A stretch of 64,000 bases of DNA from Bradyrhizobium septentrionale (GTDB taxonomy: Bacteria > Pseudomonadota > Alphaproteobacteria > Rhizobiales > Xanthobacteraceae), in the NCBI RefSeq assembly GCF_011516645.4, contig NZ_CP088285.1:3118501-3182500 (forward strand), read 5' to 3'. The position numbers and the translations under genes are program-made. The notes under the pieces are model-generated. The model made no database searches. It saw nothing but the letters and a program-made list of their open reading frames with translations, and was not told where the DNA came from. This document shows positions 55,127-64,000 of the stretch, piece after piece. Each line of letters starts with the position of its first letter. The first letter of the stretch is position 1.

Positions 55127-56536
55127 ATGAGCTTTCTGGTCGCACTGGCCGCGCTCGTTTTCCTGATGTTCGTCGCCTATCGCGGCTTCAGCGTCATCCT
55201 GTTCGCGCCGGTCGCAGCAATGGGCGCGGTACTGCTGACCGACCCCAGCGCGGTGCCGGCCGCTTTCACCGGTCTCTTCATGGACAAGATGGTTGGCTTC
55301 GCGAAGCTGTATTTCCCGGTGTTCCTGCTGGGCGCGGTGTTCGGCAAGGTGATCGAGCTCTCCGGCTTCTCCAAATCGATCGTGGCGGCGGTGATCGGCC
55401 TTGTCGGCAGCCAGCGCGCGATGCTGGCGATCGTGCTGGTCTGCGCGGTGCTCACCTATGGCGGGGTCTCCCTGTTCGTCGTGGTGTTCGCCGCCTATCC
55501 CTTCGCCGCCGAGATGTTCCGGGCCGGCAACATTCCAAAGCGTCTGATTCCCGGCACGATCGCGCTCGGCGCCTTTTCGTTCACGATGGATTCGCTGCCG
55601 TTCAGCCCGCAAATCCAGAACATCATTCCGACCACCTATTTCAAGACCACCAACGGGGCGGCGCCGATCCTCGGCACGATCGGTGCGATCTTCATCTTCG
55701 TGTTCGGCCTGCTCTATCTCGAATGGCGCCGACGCCAGGCGGTGATTGCCGGCGAGGGCTATGGTGAGGGGCACAGCAACGAGCCGCCACCGGTCGATAC
55801 CAAGGAACTGGCGCCGGCGTTGGTCGCCTTTCTGCCGCTGATCGTGGTGTTTGCGGTCAACCTGCTGCTCGGTGGCTTTCCCGGCGTGTTCGGCGGCCTG
55901 ATCGAGCGTGTCTATGGCGCGAGCTACGATCTGACGCTCGCGCTCGACCATTCGATTGCGACGCCGATCGCCAGCATCAAGGCGATTTGGGCGGTGGAGG
56001 GCGCACTGATCGCGGGCATTCTCACGGTGTTCGCATTCGCGTTCCAAAAATTGAGAAAGACCTTCGCCGAAGGCAGCAAGGCCGCGGTCGGCGGTGCGCT
56101 GCTGGCGGCGATGAACACCGCGTCCGAATATGGCTTCGGCGGCGTGATCGCGGCGCTTCCCGGCTTCATCGTCATCAAGGATGCGCTGAAGGCGATCCCC
56201 AATCCGCTCGTCAACGAAGCCATCACCGTCACCTCGCTCGCCGGCATCACCGGCTCGGCCTCGGGCGGCATGTCGATTGCGCTCGCCGCCATGGCAAAGG
56301 ATTTCATCGCCATGGCGGAGGCGGCGCACATCCCGCCCGAGGTGCTTCACCGCGTCGCGTCGATGGCGAGCGGCGGCATGGACACCCTGCCGCACAACGG
56401 CGCCGTCATTACCCTGCTCGCGGTGACCGGGCTGACGCACCAGCAGTCCTACAAGGATATCTTTGCGGTGACCTGCCTGAAGACGCTGGCGGTGTTCTTC
56501 GTGATCGCGGTCTATTACGTCACCGGGTTGGTCTAG
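55127..56536 (+). CDS. GntP-family permease
   Basis: A 469-residue multi-pass inner-membrane carboxylate permease of the gluconate/3-hydroxybutyrate group. Conserved blocks are [20 protein letters not shown] near 122, [20 protein letters not shown] near 145, [12 protein letters not shown] near 377 and [16 protein letters not shown] near 415. Being next to a CoA-transferase, acetoacetate, 3-hydroxybutyrate or another short acid is the likely substrate. GGGAGAG lies before the ATG; transcription is probably from the sigma-54 promoter. Confidence 0.93.
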   Translation: MSFLVALAALVFLMFVAYRGFSVILFAPVAAMGAVLLTDPSAVPAAFTGLFMDKMVGFAKLYFPVFLLGAVFGKVIELSGFSKSIVAAVIGLVGSQRAMLAIVLVCAVLTYGGVSLFVVVFAAYPFAAEMFRAGNIPKRLIPGTIALGAFSFTMDSLPFSPQIQNIIPTTYFKTTNGAAPILGTIGAIFIFVFGLLYLEWRRRQAVIAGEGYGEGHSNEPPPVDTKELAPALVAFLPLIVVFAVNLLLGGFPGVFGGLIERVYGASYDLTLALDHSIATPIASIKAIWAVEGALIAGILTVFAFAFQKLRKTFAEGSKAAVGGALLAAMNTASEYGFGGVIAALPGFIVIKDALKAIPNPLVNEAITVTSLAGITGSASGGMSIALAAMAKDFIAMAEAAHIPPEVLHRVASMASGGMDTLPHNGAVITLLAVTGLTHQQSYKDIFAVTCLKTLAVFFVIAVYYVTGLV

Positions 56537-56575
56537 AGCTCCTTCCGATTGAATTCGGAACGGGGCTCCAGGATC
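56536..56575. repeat. Dispersed TCCGATTGAATTCGGA hairpin
   Basis: GAGCTCCTTCCGATTGAATT then CGGAACGGGGCTC, a relative of 3401-3431. It lies between the permease and CoA-transferase genes. Confidence 0.75.
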
Positions 56576-56598
56576 TACGCTTAATCGGGAGGAATGAC

Positions 56599-58641
56599 GT
56601 GAGCCAGCATCCGGCCCTGTCCTATCTGCGCACGACGGAGAAGGGCAAGATCGTCACAGCCGCCGAAGCGGTGCGGTTGATCCGCGATGGCGACACGGTC
56701 GCGACCGGCGGCTTTGTCGGCATCGGCTTTGCCGAAGAGATCGCCCTCGCGCTCGAGGAGCTCTATCTCGCCAACGAAACTGACGCTCCCTACGCGCAAG
56801 GCAAGCCTCGCAACCTCACGCTGGTCTATGCGGCCGGTCAGGGAGACGGCAAGCACCGCGGCCTCAACCATTTCGCACACGAGGGCCTGGTGAGGCGCGT
56901 GATCGGTGGCCACTGGGGGCTTGCGCCCAAATTACAGCAGCTTGCGATCGCAAATCAGATCGAGGCCTATAATCTGCCGCAAGGCGTCATCACCCATCTG
57001 TTCCGCGACATCGCTGCGCGTCGTCCGGGCCATATCTCGCGCGTCGGCATCGGTACCTTCGTCGATCCGCGCCAGGGCGGTGGCAAGCTCAACGCCCGCA
57101 CCATCGAGGATCTGGTCGAGCTGGTCACGCTCGGCGGCGAGGAGTGCCTGTTTTACAAAACCTTTCCCATCGACGTCGGGATTATCCGTGCCACCACCGG
57201 CGACGCCGACGGCAACCTCACGATGGAGAAGGAAGCGTTGACGCTGGAAGCGCTGGCGATCGCCATGGCGGCGCATAATTCCGGCGGCATTGTCATCGCT
57301 CAGGTCGAGCGCGTCGCCGAAAGCGGCAGCCTCAACCCGCGCCAGGTGAAGATCCCCGGTGTCCTCGTCGACTGCGTCGTGGTAGCCAAACCGGAAAACC
57401 ACTGGCAGACCTTTGGCACGCATTACAACCCGGCCTATAGCGGCGAGATCAGGCTGCACGCCGGCTCGCTGCCGCCGATGCCGATGAGCGAGCGCAAGAT
57501 CATCGCGCGCCGGGCGGCGTTCGAGCTCAAGGCCAACAGTGTCGTCAATCTCGGCATCGGCATGCCCGAAGGCATCGCCTCGGTTGCCAACGAGGAGCGG
57601 GTGATCGACCTGATCACGCTGACGGCCGAGCCCGGCGTGATCGGCGGCGTGCCGGCGAGCGGGATCGATTTCGGCGCCGCCATCAACACGCAGGCGGTGA
57701 TCGACCAGCCCTATCAGTTCGATTTCTACGATGGCGGCGGCCTCGACGCCGCGTTCCTGGGTCTCGCCCAGGTCGATCGCGCCGGCGATCTCAATGTCAG
57801 CAAATTTGGTCCCAAGCTCGCCGGTGCCGGCGGCTTCATCAACATCAGCCAGAATGCCAAGAAGGTGATTTTCGTCGGCACGTTCGGCGCGGGACGCCAG
57901 CGCATTGGCGTAACCGACGGCAGGCTGGTTATCACTGAGGAAGCCAAAGCCCGCAAATTCGTCGAGACAGTCGAACATGTGACCTTCAGCGGAGCCTTCG
58001 CCGCCAAACGCGGGCAGACCGTGCACTATGTCACCGAGCGCTGCGTGCTTGCGCTGACCGAAGGGGGGCTCGAGCTGATCGAGGTCGCGCCCGGCATCGA
58101 TATCGAGCGCGACATCCTCCGCCTGATGGAATTCAGGCCGCTGATTCCGCGCGATCCGCCGCTGATGGACGCGCGGATTTTCCGCGACGGCCCGATGGAT
58201 TTGCGCAGCGATCTGCTGACGATTCCGCTCGACCGGCGCTTCACGCTGGACCCGCAGCAGAACCTGTTCTTCGTCAACCTGGAACGCTTCGCGCTGCGCA
58301 GCAGGAGCGACATCGATGCGATCGCGCACGCCGTCGAAGCCAGGCTCGGCGGCCTCGATCGCCGCGTCTATGCGATCGTCAACTACGACAACTTCTCGAT
58401 CGTTCCCGAATTGCTCGACGAATATTCGGCGATGGTGCAAGGCTTGACCGATCGTTTTTATTCCGGCGTTTCCCGTTACACCACGTCGGGCTTCCTGCGC
58501 ATCAAGCTCGGCGAAGCGCTGGAAAGGCGCGGCGTCGCCGCGCACATCTTCGAAAGCGCGGAAGACGCGCGCTCGGATTGGCGCAATGTCGAAGCTGGCG
58601 GCACTCCGCAGCCGGACCGAAACGGGCGCCCGGCGGTATAG
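56599..58641 (+). CDS. Fused acetate/3-ketoacid-type CoA-transferase with C-terminal extension
   Basis: A 680-residue family I CoA-transferase with both subunits fused, as in YdiF/propionate CoA-transferase. The alpha part has [17 protein letters not shown] near 30; the beta part has [12 protein letters not shown] near 317 and [15 protein letters not shown] near 342, the Glu of AEPG being the expected CoA-thioester nucleophile. The usual family end is near 515; about 165 extra residues follow, with no motif known to me. GTG 56599 with GGAGG is the start; the frame is open far upstream. Confidence 0.92.
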   Translation: MSQHPALSYLRTTEKGKIVTAAEAVRLIRDGDTVATGGFVGIGFAEEIALALEELYLANETDAPYAQGKPRNLTLVYAAGQGDGKHRGLNHFAHEGLVRRVIGGHWGLAPKLQQLAIANQIEAYNLPQGVITHLFRDIAARRPGHISRVGIGTFVDPRQGGGKLNARTIEDLVELVTLGGEECLFYKTFPIDVGIIRATTGDADGNLTMEKEALTLEALAIAMAAHNSGGIVIAQVERVAESGSLNPRQVKIPGVLVDCVVVAKPENHWQTFGTHYNPAYSGEIRLHAGSLPPMPMSERKIIARRAAFELKANSVVNLGIGMPEGIASVANEERVIDLITLTAEPGVIGGVPASGIDFGAAINTQAVIDQPYQFDFYDGGGLDAAFLGLAQVDRAGDLNVSKFGPKLAGAGGFINISQNAKKVIFVGTFGAGRQRIGVTDGRLVITEEAKARKFVETVEHVTFSGAFAAKRGQTVHYVTERCVLALTEGGLELIEVAPGIDIERDILRLMEFRPLIPRDPPLMDARIFRDGPMDLRSDLLTIPLDRRFTLDPQQNLFFVNLERFALRSRSDIDAIAHAVEARLGGLDRRVYAIVNYDNFSIVPELLDEYSAMVQGLTDRFYSGVSRYTTSGFLRIKLGEALERRGVAAHIFESAEDARSDWRNVEAGGTPQPDRNGRPAV

Positions 58642-58768
58642 GCCGCCAAACCCTGGCAGCGAAACCGCCCCATCGCCGGACGCCCCTGCCCAGTAACTCG
58701 ACACCCCGGCTGGCGGCCGGCGCAGTCGCTCGTTGCCGATCTACCTCCTCGGGACTCGAGCAAAACCC

Positions 58769-59368
58769 TCACGCCCGAGCGTCGCCGAGGCCGGTCCCGG
58801 CAAGCTGGAGAACCCGATGAACGATGTCTTTACGGTCTTTGCCTGGCACGACTTGGCCATCAATGAGCAACAACCCGAGACCATGCACAAGCGCCCAGAG
58901 AAATAGCCCCGCAGCCGGCAGTTCTGCGTCAGACAGCTTCTTCTCCAGATTGGATTTCATGATGTCGTAGGAGCGCTTCCGAAGGTCGCGCATCGCCTGA
59001 CTGTACTGCGAAACTGCGGGAAAACCTTCGCCAAACATCAATCGATAGAGCGCGGGATTAGCGCGCACGAACGCGACGTAGGCTTCACCGTAAGGAGCCA
59101 GGGTGCCCCTCTCGTCGCGCGAGCTGACCGCAAGGCATTCGGCCATTTCCCTCGCGCCTTGCTCCGCCAAGCCAAGCGCGATCGCATCGCGACTGGGAAA
59201 GTGATGGTAGGCGGAAGGCGCGGAGACGCCGACTCGTCGAGATATCTCGCGCAAACCCACGAAGGATGGACCGCGTTCTTCGAGAACTTCTCGCGCCGCT
59301 TTGAGAAGCGCATTGCGCAGATCGCCATGGTGGTAGCTCTTGGGGCGTTTCTTCGGCCTTGCCGGCAT
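58769..59368 (-). CDS. TetR-family transcriptional regulator
   Basis: A 199-residue TetR regulator. The N-terminal HTH is KSYHHGDLRNALLKAAREVL then GLREISRRVGVSAPSAYHHF near 38-57. The C-terminal domain (ALYRLMFGEGFPAV, LFLWALVHGLGLLLIDGQV) is of the WHG type. Divergent from a methyltransferase gene with an inverted repeat between them. Confidence 0.92.
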   Translation of the reverse strand: MPARPKKRPKSYHHGDLRNALLKAAREVLEERGPSFVGLREISRRVGVSAPSAYHHFPSRDAIALGLAEQGAREMAECLAVSSRDERGTLAPYGEAYVAFVRANPALYRLMFGEGFPAVSQYSQAMRDLRKRSYDIMKSNLEKKLSDAELPAAGLFLWALVHGLGLLLIDGQVVPGKDRKDIVHRVLQLAGTGLGDARA

Positions 59369-59391
59369 GATCGCGCTCCTGGGTCCTCAAT

Positions 59392-59406
59392 CTTTACAGT
59401 GTAAGG
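59392..59406. promoter_or_regulatory. Probable TetR operator
   Basis: CTTTACA-G-TGTAAGG, arms matching at 6 of 7 positions, centred in the 99-nt divergent space between the TetR and methyltransferase genes. Confidence 0.65.
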
Positions 59407-59467
59407 ATTATGCCCTATAGAGCGCTTGATCGCAATCGCGCGGAAGCGACCTCAGGGAAGGACTTGC

Positions 59468-60313
59468 ATGCAGAATGGACAGCCCAGCCGTACGGCTCTA
59501 GGGGCGGCAATCCAGCGAGCCGCGCACCAGACTCTGGACGGCGCCGGGATCTTCAAGGATACTTTTGCCCGCTCTCTTCTTGGTCAGGAGGCCGGTGTCC
59601 TTATCGATGCCGTTTCGGTTGATCCCGCACAACGGCAGATGAGAATATTCATGGCTGCTCGCAGCCGTTTTGCCGAGGATTGTCTGGATGCCGCTGTTTC
59701 GCGTGGAGTCCGTCAGGTCGCAATTTTGGGAGCGGGGCTCGATACATTTTCACTACGAAATCCGCACGCTTCGCTGGGGTTGCGCGTATTCGAAGTCGAT
59801 CATCCAACGACGCAAGCGTGGAAACGCGAACGCATCGCCGAAGCGGGCCTTGCCACACCTGCGTCACTGACATTTGCCCCAGTCGATTTCGAGCGTCAGA
59901 GCCTTGCCGAAGGGTTGATTGCCGCCGGATTTCAACCGGCCCAGCCCGCATTCTTCCTCTGGCTTGGAGTCGTGCCTTATCTGCGGCGTGACGCCATCTC
60001 CGCGATACTTCAGTTCATCGCGAGCGTGCCGAGGTCGGAGGTCGTGTTCGATTACTCCGAGCCCCTCGAAAATTATTCCCCCGAGCGCCGCGCAAACGTG
60101 GCTGCCGTAGCCGCGCGTACGGCCGCCATCGGAGAACCCTGGCTGAGCTATTTCGACCCATCGGAGTTGTCGAAGGATCTGCATGAACGAGGCTTTCAGG
60201 AACTGGAGGACCTTGGTCTCGCCGCCATCGCTGTTCGCTATCTTGGTGCTCCAAAGGGCGACGCAATGGGCGAAGCCGGACCGCATGTCATTCGCGCGCG
60301 ACGCCTCGACTGA
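59468..60313 (+). CDS. SAM-dependent methyltransferase, leucine carboxyl methyltransferase-like
   Basis: A 281-residue protein of the LCM/PPM family: TALGAAIQRAAHQ, RSRFAEDCLDAAVSRGVRQV, motif I AILGAGLDTFSLR near 92-104, VFEVDHP near 113-119 (acidic residue binding the SAM ribose) and FFLWLGVVPYL near 165. Family members O-methylate carboxylates, often in secondary metabolism. The start at 59468 follows GGAAGG. Probably repressed by the divergent TetR protein. Base composition is less GC-rich than neighbours, hinting at transfer. Confidence 0.9.
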   Translation: MQNGQPSRTALGAAIQRAAHQTLDGAGIFKDTFARSLLGQEAGVLIDAVSVDPAQRQMRIFMAARSRFAEDCLDAAVSRGVRQVAILGAGLDTFSLRNPHASLGLRVFEVDHPTTQAWKRERIAEAGLATPASLTFAPVDFERQSLAEGLIAAGFQPAQPAFFLWLGVVPYLRRDAISAILQFIASVPRSEVVFDYSEPLENYSPERRANVAAVAARTAAIGEPWLSYFDPSELSKDLHERGFQELEDLGLAAIAVRYLGAPKGDAMGEAGPHVIRARRLD

Positions 60314-60745
60314 TCGTCGAGGCGTCGTCGGCTCAGAGGCGAGCATCGAGCCTTTTTGAAAACCTCGCCGGCCCGGCTCACTGACGCATGGGGACGGCGT
60401 CTGGCGGCTACCGCCGCACCCATCGCCGTTGAAAGCGCAAACGGTGGGTTCTGGAGTGCCACTTGGCGCACCCGACACGATTCGAACGTGTGACCTTTGC
60501 CTTCGGAGCAAGCTAGGCTGCTGTACGCCAAAGTGCGATGGGGCTTTAAAGCTTCGCTATCCTGCAGCCGGCACAACCTCCGCTCGTCCTCGCGCGAGGG
60601 GCGACGAACTTCTGCCCGACGATACGAAAGTATGGGGGTGCCGCAGAGCGAATGTAGGGGGCAGAAAACAGCACCATCGGCGCTATAGCGTGCGCAAGTC
60701 GCGCGCAGCGAAGCGCGCATCATTCTCACGACAGGGGAGGAGAGC
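60314..60745. other. 432-nt intergenic region with a tRNA-Arg fragment
   Basis: Holds the 45-nt tRNA-Arg 3' half at 60464-60508 and otherwise no gene. Short frames crossing it are translations of the tRNA sequence, not proteins. Confidence 0.7.
60464..60508 (-). tRNA. tRNA-Arg(CCG) 3' half, attachment-site scar
   Basis: Read on the minus strand, the 45 nt begin at the anticodon loop (CTCCGAA, anticodon CCG), continue through the 3' side of the anticodon stem (GGCAAAGG), a perfect T-arm (CACACG, TTCGAAT, CGTGTC) and the acceptor 3' strand ending in encoded CCA. The 5' half, including D-arm and acceptor 5' strand, is missing: the bases before the loop do not pair. It cannot make a tRNA. Confidence 0.85.
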
Positions 60746-60922
60746 TTGATACGCCTGCTATTGCTGCTGCCGTTCATCGGGTTGATGATCGTGCCCTTCT
60801 ACAACATCAAAGAGCCGATGCTGTTCGGTTTCCCGTTCTTCTATTGGTATCAGCTTGCCTGGGTGCCGCTGACCTCGCTCCTCACCTGGATCGTCTACAG
60901 GAGCGTGCGCAATGTTGAATGA
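60746..60922 (+). CDS. DUF3311 small membrane protein
   Basis: A 58-residue protein starting at TTG 60746 with GGGAGGAG upstream. Two hydrophobic segments: LLLLLPFIGLMIVPFYN (4-20) and WYQLAWVPLTSLLTWIVYR (34-52), joined by KEPMLFGFPFFYW, which matches DUF3311. Such proteins are encoded directly before MctP-like symporters and may be a small subunit. It overlaps the symporter start by 11 nt, so the two are translationally coupled. Confidence 0.85.
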   Translation: MIRLLLLLPFIGLMIVPFYNIKEPMLFGFPFFYWYQLAWVPLTSLLTWIVYRSVRNVE

Positions 60923-62402
60923 TGTCGACAGCGCGGCGCTCGCCGTTTTCATCGCCTTGTTCGTGCTCGTCACCGGCATGGGCTTCGTCGCCTCGCGCTG
61001 GCGCAAGCCGGAGACGCTCGCCCACCTCGACGAATGGGGCCTCGGTGGCCGCAAGTTCGGGACCTGGATCACCTGGTTCCTGGTCGGTGGCGATTTCTAC
61101 ACCGCCTATACCGTGATCGCCGTTCCGGCGCTGGTCTATGCGGTGGGCGCCTATGGCTTCTTTGCCTTGCCCTACACCATCATCGTCTATCCCTTCGTGT
61201 TCGCGGTGATGCCGGTGTTGTGGAAAGTCGCGAAGGACAAGGGTTACGTTACCGCCGGCGACGTGGTGCGTGGCCGCTACAATTCGCGCAGCCTCGAGCT
61301 TGCCGTGGCCGCCACCGGCGTGCTGGCGACGATGCCCTACATCGCGCTGCAGCTGATCGGCATGGAGGTCGCGATCAAGGCGCTCGGCCTGCACGGCGAG
61401 ATTCCGCTCGTGCTCGCCTTCCTGGTGCTCGCGCTCTACACCTATTCGTCGGGCCTGCGCGCACCGGCGCTGATCGCCTTCGTCAAGGACATCATGATCT
61501 ATATCGTGGTGATCGCCGCAATCGCGATCGTGCCGTCGAAGCTCGGCGGCTATGGCGAGATCTTCACCGCGGCGGACGCTGCCTTCAAGGCCAAAGGCTC
61601 CGGCGGCATCCTGCTGGCACCGGCGCAGGTGGTCCCCTATGCTTCGCTGGCGCTGGGTTCGGCGCTCGCGGCCTTCATGTATCCGCATACGCTGACCGGC
61701 ATTTTCGCGTCATCGGGGGGCAACACCATCCGCAAGAACGCGGTGCTGCTGCCGGCCTACACGCTGCTGCTCGGCCTGCTGGCGCTGCTCGGCTATATGG
61801 GCCACGCGGCCGGACTGAAGCTCGCCAGCAACAATGACGTCGTGCCGGCGTTGTTCAAGATCCTGTTCCCGGGCTGGTTCGCGGGCTTTGCCTTCTCCGC
61901 GATCGCGATCGGCGCGCTGGTGCCGGCGGCGGTGATGAGCATCGGCGCCGCCAATTTGTTCACGCGCAATTTCTGGAAGGTCTGGATCAACCCGGCCGTC
62001 ACGCCGGCTGGCGAGGCCAAGGTCGCCAAGATCACCTCGATGCTGGTGAAGGTCGGCGCGCTGCTCGCGATCCTGTTGATGCCGACGCAGTTCGCGCTCG
62101 ACCTGCAGCTGCTCGGCGGTCTCTGGATCCTGCAGACGTTACCGGCGCTGGTGTTCGGGCTCTACCTGAACTGGTTCTCGAGCACGTCGCTGCTGGTCGG
62201 CTGGGCGGTCGGTCTGGTCGGCGGTTCGTTGCTCGCCTGGTCGGACGGTCTGAAGCCGCTGCACAGCATCGACTTCGGCGCGGGCAAGGTTGCCATCTAC
62301 ACCGGCCTCATCGCCCTCGTGGCCAATGTGGTGGTGGCGGTCGTGGTCAACCTGGCGCTCAGGGGGCTGTCGCAGCCGCGCCCGGCCAGCGAAGCGGCCT
62401 AA
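60912..62402 (+). CDS. mctP: Sodium:solute symporter, MctP-like
   Basis: A 496-residue SSS-family symporter with about thirteen transmembrane segments. DEWGLGGRKFGTWITWFLVG near 40-59 and GDFYTAYTVIAVPALVYA are typical of the rhizobial monocarboxylate permease MctP; AGDVVRGRYNSRSLE near 117 and MYPHTLTGIFAS near 256 are further SSS blocks. Such permeases import lactate, pyruvate, propionate or alanine. DUF3311 partner upstream; a second SSS-domain gene follows. Confidence 0.9.
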   Translation: MLNDVDSAALAVFIALFVLVTGMGFVASRWRKPETLAHLDEWGLGGRKFGTWITWFLVGGDFYTAYTVIAVPALVYAVGAYGFFALPYTIIVYPFVFAVMPVLWKVAKDKGYVTAGDVVRGRYNSRSLELAVAATGVLATMPYIALQLIGMEVAIKALGLHGEIPLVLAFLVLALYTYSSGLRAPALIAFVKDIMIYIVVIAAIAIVPSKLGGYGEIFTAADAAFKAKGSGGILLAPAQVVPYASLALGSALAAFMYPHTLTGIFASSGGNTIRKNAVLLPAYTLLLGLLALLGYMGHAAGLKLASNNDVVPALFKILFPGWFAGFAFSAIAIGALVPAAVMSIGAANLFTRNFWKVWINPAVTPAGEAKVAKITSMLVKVGALLAILLMPTQFALDLQLLGGLWILQTLPALVFGLYLNWFSSTSLLVGWAVGLVGGSLLAWSDGLKPLHSIDFGAGKVAIYTGLIALVANVVVAVVVNLALRGLSQPRPASEAA

Positions 62403-62460
62403 GCCAACGGCTCGATCGACGGCCGGGTCCCGAATCCGGCCGTCGATGCCCTCGGTTTTT

Positions 62461-62518
62461 GTCTTGACGCGCTTTGTTCACGCCAACCGGTGTCCACTTC
62501 GCTGGAAAACGCTCTAGT
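62461..62518. repeat. Dispersed TTGACGCG...CCACTTCGCT repeat
   Basis: Relative of the block at 3445-3500 (TTGACGCG, ACCGGT, CCACTTCGCTGGAAAACGC). It lies between the symporter and the next gene. Confidence 0.75.
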
Positions 62519-62567
62519 ATCGGCGGCCCGCGACCTGTCGCGGGCCGATCTCGTGCGTGAGGTGTCC

Positions 62568-64000
62568 TTGCAGGGCTGGTTCGTTCTCGCAATCTCGGCG
62601 GCCTATGTGACCGCGCTGTTCCTGATCGCCTGGTGGGGCGACCGGCGCAGCGTCGACGGTCCGCTGGTGTCGCCGACATCGTGGACGGCCGCGGTCAGCT
62701 ATTGCCTGACGCTCGCGGTCTACAACACCTCCTGGAGCTTCTACGGGTCGGTCGGCCGGGCCGCGACCAGCGGGCTCGACTTCGTCACCATCTATCTCGG
62801 CCCGACGCTGGTGCTGCTGTTCGCCCAGCCGCTGCTCGTCAAGGTGATCGCGATCGCCAAGGCGCAGAACGTGACCTCGATCGCCGATTTCATCGCCGCG
62901 CGCTACGGCAAGAGCCAGTCGTTGGCCGCGTTGGTGACCCTGGCCTCGCTGCTCGGCGTGCTGCCCTATATCGCGCTCCAGCTGAAGGCGGTCGGCAAGA
63001 GTTTCGACTATCTCATCCTGCAGCCGGAACGGGCCGGCGGCGCGGCGTTGCAGTTCTGGCAGGACTCCGCCTTTGGCGTCGCCGCATCGATGGCGCTGTT
63101 CGCGATCATCTTCGGCGTCCGCCATGTTCATGCCAGCGAGCATCATCGCGGATTGATGTTGGCGATCGCGTTCGAGAGCGTGGTCAAGCTGGTCGCGTTC
63201 CTGATCGTGGCGCTGTTCGTACTGTTCGGCATCGCCGGCGGACCGGGCGAGCTGCTGTCGCAGGTTCGTCTCGATCCGGAGCTCGCGCAGGTCCTGTCGC
63301 TCGATATCGGCCAGCCGCTCTGGCCGGCGACCATCATCATCTCGGCGATCGCCTTCCTGTGCCTGCCGCAGGCGTTCCATGTCGCGATCGTCGAGAACGA
63401 ACAGCCCGCGCATACCCGCACCGCTGCGTGGCTCTATCCGCTCTATCTTGCGGCGTTCAGCTTGCTGATCCTGCCGATTGCCGCGACGGGCCTGGCCCGG
63501 TTCGGCGGCATGATGGATCCCGACACATACGTGATCTCGTTGCCGATCGCCTCAGATGCCAAGACCGTCAGCCTGATCGCATTCCTGGGCGGGCTGTCGG
63601 CCGCGACCGGCATGGTGATCATGACCGCGGTGGCGCTGAGTACGATGCTGTGCAACGACGTCATCATGCCGCTGCTGTTGCGCTGGCGCTTCCTCGGCGG
63701 GCGCGCGGCGAACTGGTCGGTGTCGCGCACGCTGATGGCGGTCCGCCGGTTCTCGATCGTCGGCATCCTCCTGCTGGCCTATCTGATGCACCGTCTGGTC
63801 AATCACGGCTATCCGCTGACGGTGATCGGCCTGTTGTCGTTCGTGGCGGTGGCGCAGTTCGGGCCGGCCTTCATCGGCGGCCTGTTCTGGCCGCGCGCCA
63901 ACAAGGCCGGCGCCTCGGTCGGGATCGCGGTCGGCTTCGTGATCTGGGCCTATACGCTGCTGCTGCCGTCCGCCGGGCTGTTATGGCCGGCGCTCGCGCC
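62568..64000 (+). CDS. SSS-domain membrane protein, probably N-terminus of a sensor kinase (cut by window edge)
   Basis: Open to the end of the window: 477 codons of a PutP-like domain with about thirteen membrane segments. AVYNTSWSFYGSVGRAATSG near 48-67, SIADFIAARYGKSQSLAAL near 104 and FLCLPQAFHVAIVENEQP near 264 are characteristic of the SSS domain fused to histidine kinases (CbrA-type). The kinase part would lie beyond the edge, so the call is an inference. TTG 62568 has GAGG upstream; GTG 62562 and GTG 62553 are alternatives. Confidence 0.75.
   Translation, partial: MQGWFVLAISAAYVTALFLIAWWGDRRSVDGPLVSPTSWTAAVSYCLTLAVYNTSWSFYGSVGRAATSGLDFVTIYLGPTLVLLFAQPLLVKVIAIAKAQNVTSIADFIAARYGKSQSLAALVTLASLLGVLPYIALQLKAVGKSFDYLILQPERAGGAALQFWQDSAFGVAASMALFAIIFGVRHVHASEHHRGLMLAIAFESVVKLVAFLIVALFVLFGIAGGPGELLSQVRLDPELAQVLSLDIGQPLWPATIIISAIAFLCLPQAFHVAIVENEQPAHTRTAAWLYPLYLAAFSLLILPIAATGLARFGGMMDPDTYVISLPIASDAKTVSLIAFLGGLSAATGMVIMTAVALSTMLCNDVIMPLLLRWRFLGGRAANWSVSRTLMAVRRFSIVGILLLAYLMHRLVNHGYPLTVIGLLSFVAVAQFGPAFIGGLFWPRANKAGASVGIAVGFVIWAYTLLLPSAGLLWPALA

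Noticed and set aside
56932..58704. 590-codon open frame antisense to the CoA-transferase
   Set aside because: Same shadow effect; no domain features and no ribosome site.
60464..60540. Complete tRNA gene
   Set aside because: No 5' acceptor strand or D-arm, and the 5' side of the anticodon stem does not pair.
60429..60749. 106-codon frame across the tRNA-Arg fragment (GAPDTIRTCDLCLR)
   Set aside because: This peptide is the well-known false translation of tRNA-Arg 3' sequence and its surroundings.
1..64000. CRISPR arrays, prophage or conjugation genes
   Set aside because: No evenly spaced identical short repeats, and no integrase, capsid, tail or relaxase proteins were seen.

Overview
This window reads as a chromosomal segment of an alphaproteobacterium of the Bradyrhizobium/Rhodopseudomonas group. 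Evidence: high GC, the gene order rpsT-dnaA-dnaN-recF-gyrB, many bradyrhizobial-type palindromic repeats, IS66 and IS630 elements, a DUF3551 protein, Tctc-type binding proteins and a BioR-controlled biotin operon. No database search was possible, so family names rest on recognised motifs.

Layout. 0-9.3 kb: replication block on the minus strand (gyrB 5' part, recF, dnaN, dnaA, rpsT). It is interrupted by a small GIY-YIG gene bounded by inverted palindromes (1658-2021) and by an intact IS66 element with an 8-bp target duplication (6057-8658) between dnaA and rpsT. 9.4-17.9 kb: small membrane protein, msrA, Wza-like export lipoprotein, two hydrolases, a two-gene isoquinoline 1-oxidoreductase-type molybdoenzyme and an HD-GYP protein. 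18-22.7 kb: catabolic-looking set (P450, acyl-CoA ligase, VOC protein, Tctc binding protein). 22.7-27.2 kb: DUF3551 protein, an ArsR/SRPBCC/DUF899/DUF1428 operon, and a membrane protein/regulator/UPP-synthase-like operon whose stop codon carries an IS630 insertion. 28.3-38 kb: orphan BchE-like radical SAM protein, threonine dehydratase, DUF1697, GST, LuxR regulator and two alpha/beta hydrolases. 38.2-43.2 kb: RND efflux pair and a GreA/B-like protein.

43.2-48.1 kb: bioR facing bioBFDA with BioR boxes between them. 48.1-53.06 kb: a cassette (MFS, LysR, HAD, CaiB-type CoA-transferase, thioesterase) bounded by two copies of the last 108 nt of bioA, about 88% identical. It looks inserted at the bioA 3' end. 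53.4-58.6 kb: sigma-54 activator, sigma-54 promoter, GntP permease and an extended CoA-transferase, probably for uptake and CoA activation of a short-chain acid. 58.7-60.5 kb: TetR/methyltransferase pair next to a tRNA-Arg 3' half that ends exactly at the anticodon loop, an attachment-site scar. 60.7-64 kb: DUF3311 protein, MctP-like symporter and the start of a second, SSS-type membrane protein cut by the window end.

The most unusual signals are the bioA-flanked cassette, the GIY-YIG module with 31-nt near-identical inverted ends, the tRNA-Arg half-gene, the IS630 insertion that rebuilds a TAG stop, and an ArsR gene whose promoter and operator predict a leaderless transcript.
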